Shown: positions 5,219-9,913 of the stretch, piece after piece
Position numbering within the stretch: position 1 is the first letter of the stretch
Layout: the number at the start of each line of letters is the position of its first letter
NCBI GenBank assembly: GCA_002398825.1
Contig: DHBS01000046.1
Span: forward strand, 1-9,913
DNA from: Syntrophomonas sp. UBA4922
GTDB lineage: Bacteria > Bacillota > Syntrophomonadia > Syntrophomonadales > Syntrophomonadaceae
DNA length: 9,913 bases
Reading direction: 5' to 3'
The notes under the pieces: generated by a model
The model's input: only the letters and a program-made list of their open reading frames with translations
Databases searched by the model: none
Told to the model about the DNA's origin: nothing
Translations under genes and position numbers: made by a program

Positions 5219-6559
5219 GTGAAGGACATGTTGAAGAGTGCTGCATATCAAGCCCTTAATTATGCGCTCAAGTCCGGAGCGGAAGTAGAGGTGTATGCCG
5301 GCAGCCATCGGAAACTGCAGATTGAAGTCGCCCAGGGGCGGGTGGAAACCCTCAAAGAGGCCGCTGAAGCCGGGCTGGGGATTCGTATTGTCAACTCGGG
5401 CCGGCTTGGCTTTGCCTACACTTCCGATCTCAAGCCTTCAGCCCTCCGGGAGACCGTCGATACTGCTCTGCAGACCTCCGGCTATATGTCCGCCGATCCC
5501 CACTTGAACCTGACCCCGGCGGGCCTGATATACCCGCGATTAGATACCTATGATGCCGAGATTAACAGACACCCTATCGAGGAAAAGACCGCGCTTGCAC
5601 AGCAGGCGGAAAAGATGGCCCGGGCCGCAGACCGGCGTATCTCAATGGTGGAGCGCTCCGGGTATGAAGAAAATGAATTTGGTGTGGCGATCGTAAATAG
5701 CCGGGGCGTGGATGTATACGAGCGGGGCAATTACTGCAGCCTTTATCTGTATACCCTGGCTGAACAGGACGGTGATGCCCAGGGCGGGTTTGCCAGCATG
5801 AGCCGGCGCAGCTACATAGACCTCGATCCGGAACGAGTCGCCGGCGAGGCTGCTTGCCGCGCTTTGCGCAGTCTTAAAGCCCGGGGTATGGGGTCAAAAA
5901 AACTGCCCTGTGTATTTGAACCTTATGTAGCCGTGAAACTCCTGGGCCTGTTGGCCCGCATGGCGGATGCTGAAGCGGTTTTTAAAGGCAAATCCCTTCT
6001 GGCCGACAAGGTTGACCGTTCAATAGCGGCAGAGTGTTTTTCCGTGCTCGACGATGCCACTCTGGACGGCGGTCTGGCCACCTTTCCCTTTGATGACGAA
6101 GGGGTTCCCGCCCAAAGGCATATTCTGATCGACCGGGGCAGACTAAAAGGCTTCCTCTATGACAACCAGGCTGCCCATAGAGCCGGACTGCCCTCTACCG
6201 GTCACGCCCGGCGCATGTCATTTCGCAGCCTGCCGTCCATCAGCCCCAGTAATCTCATTATTCAGGCGGGAAATATGGAAGATAAGAAAATGGTGGGGGA
6301 TCTGCCCGAAGGGCTTTATGTTACTGATTTAATGGGACTGCATACTGCCAACCCGGTTTCCGGAGATTTTTCGCTGGGCGCCGCCGGCATCCTGATTCAA
6401 AAAGGCCAGCTCACGCATCCGGTGCGGGGATTGGTGATAGCCGGCAACATGATTGAAATGCTGCAGAATATAGATGCGGTAGGTACTGAGGTGCGGTTCT
6501 TCGGCAGCCGCGGCGCACCCGGCCTGCGGGTGGCTTCATTGAGTGTGGCCGGAAGTTGA
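5219..6559 (+). CDS. tldE: TldE (PmbA), partner subunit of the TldD/TldE protease
   Basis: The product has 446 residues, standard for TldE/PmbA. It shares the fold and core motifs of TldD, such as LGIRIV (53-58), FAYTSDL (65-71), DDEGVPAQ and the late PVSGDFSLGAAGI. The zinc site is missing: where TldD has HExxxH, this protein reads CVFEPYVAVKLLGLLARM (about 231-248), with no histidine. The C-terminal Cys ligand is also replaced (VRFFGSRGAPGL). This is the expected state for TldE, which supports substrate binding but is not catalytic, so it is not a defect. It starts with GTG six bases after the tldD stop signal region and ends at a TGA within the ribosome binding site of aroQ. The tight spacing suggests balanced subunit synthesis. 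Confidence 0.95.
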   Translation: MKDMLKSAAYQALNYALKSGAEVEVYAGSHRKLQIEVAQGRVETLKEAAEAGLGIRIVNSGRLGFAYTSDLKPSALRETVDTALQTSGYMSADPHLNLTPAGLIYPRLDTYDAEINRHPIEEKTALAQQAEKMARAADRRISMVERSGYEENEFGVAIVNSRGVDVYERGNYCSLYLYTLAEQDGDAQGGFASMSRRSYIDLDPERVAGEAACRALRSLKARGMGSKKLPCVFEPYVAVKLLGLLARMADAEAVFKGKSLLADKVDRSIAAECFSVLDDATLDGGLATFPFDDEGVPAQRHILIDRGRLKGFLYDNQAAHRAGLPSTGHARRMSFRSLPSISPSNLIIQAGNMEDKKMVGDLPEGLYVTDLMGLHTANPVSGDFSLGAAGILIQKGQLTHPVRGLVIAGNMIEMLQNIDAVGTEVRFFGSRGAPGLRVASLSVAGS

Positions 6560-6564
6560 GGAGG
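6558..6564 (+). promoter_or_regulatory. Ribosome binding site that fixes the aroQ start
   Basis: GAGGAGG at 6558-6564, overlapping the tldE stop, lies 5 bases before ATG 6570. The in-frame GTG at 6543 would overlap tldE and add residues absent from the family, so it is rejected as the start. Confidence 0.8.
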
Positions 6565-6569
6565 TTGAC

Positions 6570-7022
6570 ATGCAAGCAAAAATTCTGGTGATTAATGGAC
6601 CTAATCTGAATACCCTGGGTACTCGCGAGCCGGATATTTACGGGAATACCACCCTGGCAGAAATTGAAGCTGGGATCAGGTCTGTGCTGGGTGAAGAGCA
6701 GATTGAAGCCGAGTTCTACCAGTCCAACCATGAAGGTGATCTGATAGATAAACTGCAGTCAGCAGGCGCGCAGAGTGATCTGGTGATTGTTAATGCAGGA
6801 GCTTTGACGCATTATGGAATAGCGCTGTATGACGCCCTCAAGGCGGCCGGGCTTCCTGTAATCGAGGTCCACATGAGCAACATTTATGCCAGAGAACCGT
6901 TTCGCAGCCAGTCGCTTTTGTCTCCGCTGGCTGTAGGGGGCATTTTTGGCTTCGGGCCTTCCAGCTATTATTTGGCTGCGAGGGCCGCCATCGATTATCT
7001 GGGCCGGACAAAAGACCGTTGA
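6570..7022 (+). CDS. aroQ: Type II 3-dehydroquinate dehydratase (shikimate pathway)
   Basis: The product has 150 residues, the usual size of this dodecameric enzyme. It converts 3-dehydroquinate to 3-dehydroshikimate, step three of chorismate and aromatic amino acid synthesis, in the cytoplasm. Visible family motifs are GPNLN (10-14), R19 and catalytic Y24 in TREPDIYG, QSNHEG (51-56), N75 and H81 in VNAGALTHY, catalytic H101 in EVHMSN, and R112 in AREPFR. The end, FGFGPSSYYLAARA, fits the C-terminal helix. Small departures from the common consensus are A76 in place of the usual Pro (NPGA) and Y87 in place of the usual Arg before D88. The active-site residues are intact, so activity is expected. 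It is the third gene of the operon, and its position before a Xaa-Pro peptidase and efp matches yqhS-yqhT-efp in B. subtilis. No other shikimate gene is in the window. Confidence 0.95.
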   Translation: MQAKILVINGPNLNTLGTREPDIYGNTTLAEIEAGIRSVLGEEQIEAEFYQSNHEGDLIDKLQSAGAQSDLVIVNAGALTHYGIALYDALKAAGLPVIEVHMSNIYAREPFRSQSLLSPLAVGGIFGFGPSSYYLAARAAIDYLGRTKDR

Positions 7023-7062
7023 ATCAAAAGATGATCTACTCATATGGTGAAAGAGGATTCTC

Positions 7063-8127
7063 ATGGATAAAATTCATATCAATGAATTGCGAAAAGAACT
7101 GATAAAGAATGAACTAGACGGGTTATTAATTACAGCTCCAGCCAATATACGCTATATTTCCGGTTTCACTGCCGGGGCCGATGCCCGGCTCTTGCTTACC
7201 CTGGAAGATCAGTTTATTTTTACCGACAGCCGTTATCGGGATCAGGTCTGGTTGGAATGTCCGTCGTGGGTCTATCAGGAGGAAAAACCTCCGGGGCTGG
7301 AAAAGTTGAGCGATAAAGCCGCAGACCTGCATAGGATCGGCTTTGAAGAAGCCTATGTCAACTACGCCTTTTATCAAAAACTATCGCAAATAAAACCAGT
7401 AATTTGGGAACCGGTGAGGGGACTCATCGAATCCTTGCGCAGGATAAAAACATCTGCGGAATTGGCCAAACTCAGGGAAGCGGCCCGCATCGGGGATGAA
7501 GTGTTCATTGATATCCTGTCTGTCATAAGAGCCGGTATGGATGAAAAAAGTCTGGCGGATACGATTGTACATCTGTTACGACAAAAAGGTTGTGAAAGGG
7601 AAGCCTTTGATGCTATTGTGGTATCGGGGGAAAATGCCGCTTTGCCACATGGAAGGCCGGGTAAGAAGCTCATTAGTCCCGGCGATATGGTGACCATGGA
7701 TTTTGGAGGCATTTTTGAAGGTTATGCGGGGGATATGACCAGGACTGTCGGTATTAAACCAGCTACCCAGCGCTTCAAGGATATTTATCAAAAGGTGCGG
7801 GAAGCTCAGCAGATCGGACTGGATACCATCAGAGCCGGAGTCGGCGGTCGTGAGGTGGATCAAAAGGTTCGCCAGTGCCTGCAAAAATATGGTTTGGATC
7901 AGTATTTTACCCACAGTACCGGCCATGGGGTTGGCCTGGACATTCATGAAGCCCCGGCTCTGTCCTTCAGCAGTGAAGATACCCTGCAGGAAAATATGGT
8001 GGTGACCGTTGAGCCCGGCATCTACATCCCCGGTTGGGGCGGGATACGCATCGAGGATACGGTTGTCGTAACCCTGAATGGCATTGAAATACTTACTCAT
8101 AGCAGTAAAGAATTATTAAATATTTGA
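7063..8127 (+). CDS. Xaa-Pro aminopeptidase/dipeptidase, M24B family (YqhT-like)
   Basis: The product has 354 residues, the normal length of the short bacterial M24B type (B. subtilis YqhT, YpdF, PepQ group). ATG 7063 is preceded by AAAGAGG. The N-terminal creatinase-like domain (about 1-125) includes NIRYISGF and the FTDSRY motif. The C-terminal pita-bread domain carries all five metal ligands: D213 (TMDFGG), D224 (AGDMTRT), H288 (STGHGVGLDIHE), E317 (VEPGIY) and E331 (IRIEDT). H196 in LPHGRP and H295 are the conserved proton-handling histidines. It would release the residue before proline from peptides, or split Xaa-Pro dipeptides, using Mn2+ or Co2+ in the cytoplasm; exact substrate length cannot be told. 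It lies 40 bases after aroQ and 12 before efp. The link to a proline-related translation factor is suggestive, but the conserved pairing may only reflect an old operon. Confidence 0.94.
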   Translation: MDKIHINELRKELIKNELDGLLITAPANIRYISGFTAGADARLLLTLEDQFIFTDSRYRDQVWLECPSWVYQEEKPPGLEKLSDKAADLHRIGFEEAYVNYAFYQKLSQIKPVIWEPVRGLIESLRRIKTSAELAKLREAARIGDEVFIDILSVIRAGMDEKSLADTIVHLLRQKGCEREAFDAIVVSGENAALPHGRPGKKLISPGDMVTMDFGGIFEGYAGDMTRTVGIKPATQRFKDIYQKVREAQQIGLDTIRAGVGGREVDQKVRQCLQKYGLDQYFTHSTGHGVGLDIHEAPALSFSSEDTLQENMVVTVEPGIYIPGWGGIRIEDTVVVTLNGIEILTHSSKELLNI

Positions 8128-8139
8128 CGGAGGGATAGC

Positions 8140-8697
8140 ATGATATCAGTTAATGACTTCAAAACCGGGGTCACCATCGAAATGGACGGACAGGCCTATG
8201 TGGTAGTGGATTTCCAGCACGTAAAGCCCGGTAAAGGGGCTGCTTTTGTAAGAGCCAAACTTAAAAATGTCAAGACCGGCGGGGTGGTGGAAAAAACCTT
8301 CCGTGCCGGTGAAAAGATGCCCAAAGCCCATCTGGATCGCCGTGACATGCAATACCTCTATAATGACGGCGAAGGCTATGTTTTTATGGATAATGAGAAT
8401 TATGAGCAGATCACTATCAGCGCTGATGCCATAGGTGACGGCATTAAATGGCTGTTGGAAAATATGAATATTCAGGTCTTGTTTTTCCAGGGCAACATCA
8501 TTGGTATTGAGATGCCCAATTTTGTTGAGTTGGAAGTCGTTGAAACCGAGCCCGGCATCAAGGGTGATACCGCTACTGGCGCTACTAAGAGCGCCACATT
8601 AGAGACTGGCGCCAGGGTTCAGGTACCGCTGTTTATCAACACCGGCGACAGGCTGCGCATTGACACCCGCACCGGTTTATACATGGAAAGAGCCTAG
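8140..8697 (+). CDS. efp: Translation elongation factor P
   Basis: The product has 185 residues, the typical EF-P length. It starts at ATG 8140, with GGAGGG upstream. EF-P enters the ribosomal E site and speeds peptide bond formation at stretches of prolines. Three beta-barrel domains fit the length: an N-terminal KOW-like domain (about 1-63), a central OB domain (about 65-127) and a C-terminal OB domain (about 128-185). The tip loop HVKPGKGAAFVR places K32 where the modified Lys lies in family members. Its context suits the Bacillus type, in which the Lys carries 5-aminopentanol, rather than the beta-lysyl type, but the modification genes are not in this window. The C-terminus keeps the family pattern GDRLRIDTRTGLYMERA. 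It is the last gene of the tldD-efp operon and is followed by a hairpin terminator. Confidence 0.97.
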   Translation: MISVNDFKTGVTIEMDGQAYVVVDFQHVKPGKGAAFVRAKLKNVKTGGVVEKTFRAGEKMPKAHLDRRDMQYLYNDGEGYVFMDNENYEQITISADAIGDGIKWLLENMNIQVLFFQGNIIGIEMPNFVELEVVETEPGIKGDTATGATKSATLETGARVQVPLFINTGDRLRIDTRTGLYMERA

Positions 8698-8698
8698 C

Positions 8699-8728
8699 GA
8701 CCCGGATCATTTTTTGGCGGGTTTATTT
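8699..8728 (+). terminator. Probable intrinsic terminator after efp
   Basis: ACCCG (8700-8704) pairs with CGGGT (8718-8722), extended by one G-U pair, around a 13-base T-rich loop. TTATTT (8723-8728) and a further pyrimidine tract follow. The stem is short, so termination may be partial, with some read-through to the next gene. Confidence 0.45.
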
Positions 8729-8780
8729 CCTCTCTTTTTAAGCAATAATATATTTGTAGCCAGGCACACGGATATTAAAA

Positions 8781-8787
8781 AGGGAGG
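8781..8787 (+). promoter_or_regulatory. Ribosome binding site that decides between two nearby ATGs
   Basis: AGGGAGG directly abuts ATG 8788, which is too close for initiation, and is six bases before ATG 8794. The second ATG is therefore the likely start, and the protein begins MTRDLTEQVSYLQGL. Confidence 0.7.
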
Positions 8788-8793
8788 ATGGTT

Positions 8794-9243
8794 ATGACCA
8801 GGGACTTAACAGAACAGGTCAGCTACCTGCAAGGACTTACGGAAGGCCTGAACATCAATGACGGCGGCCCGCAGGGCAAGATTATCACCGGCATTCTCGA
8901 TGTGCTCAATGAAATAACTGCCAATATCAAGGAGCTGCGCGAGGATGTTTTCGAACTCGGCGAGTATCTGGACAGCATGGATGAAGACCTCTGTGAATTG
9001 CAGGAAACGGTCATAGAATACGAAGACGATTGTGACCATATTGAAATAGAGTGCTCCAATTGCCAGGAAAAGCTGTATTTTGATGCAGACGTATTGGATG
9101 AGGAAGATACCATTGAGATTATATGCCCCCGTTGTAATGAGGTAGTCTTTGTAAATGACGGTTCTTTTGATTATGAGCCATGTTGTTTTGAAGATGAAGG
9201 TTTGGCTTTCGAGCAAGGCGGGGTAAATCCTTCGCCATCTTAA
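8794..9243 (+). CDS. CD1247 N-terminal domain protein with C-terminal zinc ribbon (function unknown)
   Basis: The product has 149 residues and is strongly acidic. The N-terminal part (about 5-70), with QVSYLQGLTEGLN, GKIITGILDVLNEI and a helical LREDVFELGEYLDSMDEDL, matches the clostridial CD1247 N-terminal domain, probably a helical coiled coil. The C-terminal part carries CSNC (87-90) and CPRC (111-114), separated by 20 residues: a zinc-ribbon arrangement that starts and ends in short strands (EKLYFD, EVVFV). Extra cysteines (67, 80, 130-131) are present. No enzyme motif, signal peptide or membrane helix is visible. Proteins of this type are known from sequence only; I infer a protein- or nucleic-acid-contacting role, without evidence for which. 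It sits between efp and spoIIIAA and is followed by a strong terminator, so it appears to be its own short unit or a read-through product of the efp operon. Confidence 0.82.
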   Translation: MTRDLTEQVSYLQGLTEGLNINDGGPQGKIITGILDVLNEITANIKELREDVFELGEYLDSMDEDLCELQETVIEYEDDCDHIEIECSNCQEKLYFDADVLDEEDTIEIICPRCNEVVFVNDGSFDYEPCCFEDEGLAFEQGGVNPSPS

Positions 9244-9259
9244 GAAAAAGTATTAATTG

Positions 9260-9317
9260 GCCCAATACAAACCGCCCTGTGAATACCCGCAGGGCGGTTT
9301 TGTATTGGGCTTTTTTT
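9260..9317 (+). terminator. Very strong intrinsic terminator before spoIIIAA
   Basis: A 20-base left arm (9260-9279, starting GCCCAATACAAA) pairs with a 21-base right arm (9290-9310) with only one bulged T, around a 10-base loop. Seven T residues follow (9311-9317). It separates the housekeeping transcripts from the sporulation operon. The A-rich stretch just before the left arm may also let it work for the opposite strand. Confidence 0.95.
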
Positions 9318-9360
9318 CTCAATTCGCGAAATAATCACTCCCTTAAGCGCTAATTAGCTG

Positions 9361-9390
9361 GCATATTTTACAGGGCTTGCCAATATCTAT
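9361..9390 (+). promoter_or_regulatory. Weak sigma-E-like promoter element before spoIIIAA
   Basis: In B. subtilis spoIIIAA is transcribed by mother-cell sigma-E. GCATATT (9361-9367) matches the sigma-E -35 pattern well, but the -10 region 13 bases on (CAATATCTAT, 9381-9390) is a poor match to CATACA-T. The position, 20 to 50 bases before the start and after a strong terminator, is right. The assignment is an inference from location and a half match. Confidence 0.3.
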
Positions 9391-9411
9391 TTACAGCAAG
9401 GTGGTGAAAAT

Positions 9412-9913
9412 ATGCCGGTCACGAGCTCCCCAACTCAGATTAAAAGAGAGGTATTATCCTATCTCCCCGTACAGATTCAGAAGCTCCTGCACAACCTCAA
9501 GGATGAAGATTATCAACACCTGGAGGAGATCCGTCTCAGGTGCGGACAGCCCCTGATAGTGCGCATCGGCGAGCGCGAACTGGCCTTAGCTGGCGAAGGC
9601 CGCCTCACCACAATATTGCAGCAGGGATACCGGGTGGAACGCGATGACATCTGCCGGGTCATCGCTTCCATAAGTGACAATTCGCTGTATGCCTTTGAGG
9701 AGGATATTCGTCGCGGTTTTATAACCATCCCCGGAGGCCATCGGGTGGGACTGGCTGGTCAGGTGATACTGAAAGAGCACAACATTGAACTCATCAAGAA
9801 CTTCGGCAGCCTCTGCTTCAGGGTGGCCCGAGAGGTGAAAGGCTGCGCTGATCCGGTAATGCCGGCTCTGTTCAGCTCGCCCCAAGCCGAACTGCAGAAC
9901 ATTTTGATTGTTT
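9412..9913 (+). CDS. spoIIIAA: Stage III sporulation protein AA, N-terminal part (3' cut by window)
   Basis: The frame opens at ATG 9412, preceded by AAGGTGGTGA (9398-9407), and stays open for 167 codons to the window edge. SpoIIIAA is the cytosolic ATPase of the SpoIIIA-SpoIIQ channel, made in the mother cell and needed for late forespore gene expression; it resembles secretion ATPases. Hallmark sequences are visible: LEEIRLRCGQPLIV (residues about 39-52), then SLYAFEEDIRRGFIT and PGGHRVGLAGQ (about 93-123). The window ends before the Walker A motif, so the nucleotide site cannot be checked; about half of the usual protein (around 310-340 residues) is present. No frameshift or stop is seen. 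The gene would normally be followed by spoIIIAB to AH, and it marks the host as an endospore former. Confidence 0.95.
   Translation, partial: MPVTSSPTQIKREVLSYLPVQIQKLLHNLKDEDYQHLEEIRLRCGQPLIVRIGERELALAGEGRLTTILQQGYRVERDDICRVIASISDNSLYAFEEDIRRGFITIPGGHRVGLAGQVILKEHNIELIKNFGSLCFRVAREVKGCADPVMPALFSSPQAELQNILIV

Noticed and set aside
4805..5308. Long minus-strand frame (167 residues) opposite tldD
   Set aside because: Antisense to the conserved TldD C-terminal domain; it arises from codon bias.
7576..8100. Long minus-strand frame (174 residues) opposite the Xaa-Pro peptidase
   Set aside because: Antisense to the metal-ligand region of a clear M24B peptidase.
1..9913. CRISPR array, tRNA, rRNA, insertion sequence ends, phage attachment site
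   Set aside because: I saw no regularly spaced repeats, no cloverleaf-like or ribosomal sequence, no transposase and no terminal inverted repeats in the window.

Overview
The window looks like chromosomal DNA from an endospore-forming Firmicute of the Clostridia/Syntrophomonadia type. Evidence for this: it ends in the 5' part of spoIIIAA, the first gene of the sporulation operon spoIIIAA-AH; the gene order aroQ, Xaa-Pro peptidase, efp, (small gene), spoIIIAA matches the yqhS-yqhT-efp-spoIIIAA arrangement of Bacillus subtilis; strong AGGAGG-type ribosome binding sites precede most genes; and a CD1247-type small protein is present. All supported genes lie on the + strand. The genus cannot be fixed from the sequence alone.

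Region 1 (1 to about 1620) is accessory and partly decayed. It opens with the AT-rich 3' end of an unrecognised protein with a C-terminal membrane anchor. A degenerate second copy of that anchor-coding sequence follows exactly 120 bases downstream. Next come a fragment resembling the C-terminal half of a CPBP (CAAX-type) membrane protease and an intact VOC/PhnB-like protein. About 480 bases without a gene follow, containing a hairpin and a strong intrinsic terminator.

Region 2 (about 1650 to 3541) holds an ArsB/NhaD-family membrane transporter with a possible attenuator in its leader, followed by a universal stress protein with an intact ATP-binding motif.

Region 3 (about 3676 to 8728) reads as one operon from an extended -10 promoter: tldD, tldE, aroQ, a yqhT-like Xaa-Pro peptidase and efp. 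Gaps between genes are 6 to 40 bases, and a modest hairpin terminator follows efp. TldD has the metal site and TldE lacks it, as expected for the TldD/TldE heterodimeric protease. The operon joins peptide degradation, the shikimate pathway and translation elongation at proline stretches.

Region 4 (8729 to 9913) holds an acidic CD1247-type protein with a CxxC...CxxC zinc ribbon, closed by a very strong 20-bp terminator hairpin. After a short gap with a weak sigma-E-like element comes spoIIIAA, cut by the window edge before its Walker A motif.

I do not see a convincing undescribed system. The most unusual items are the decayed tandem repeat at the left end, the unexplained RNA-like structures around the transporter, and the conserved but uncharacterised zinc-ribbon protein before spoIIIAA.
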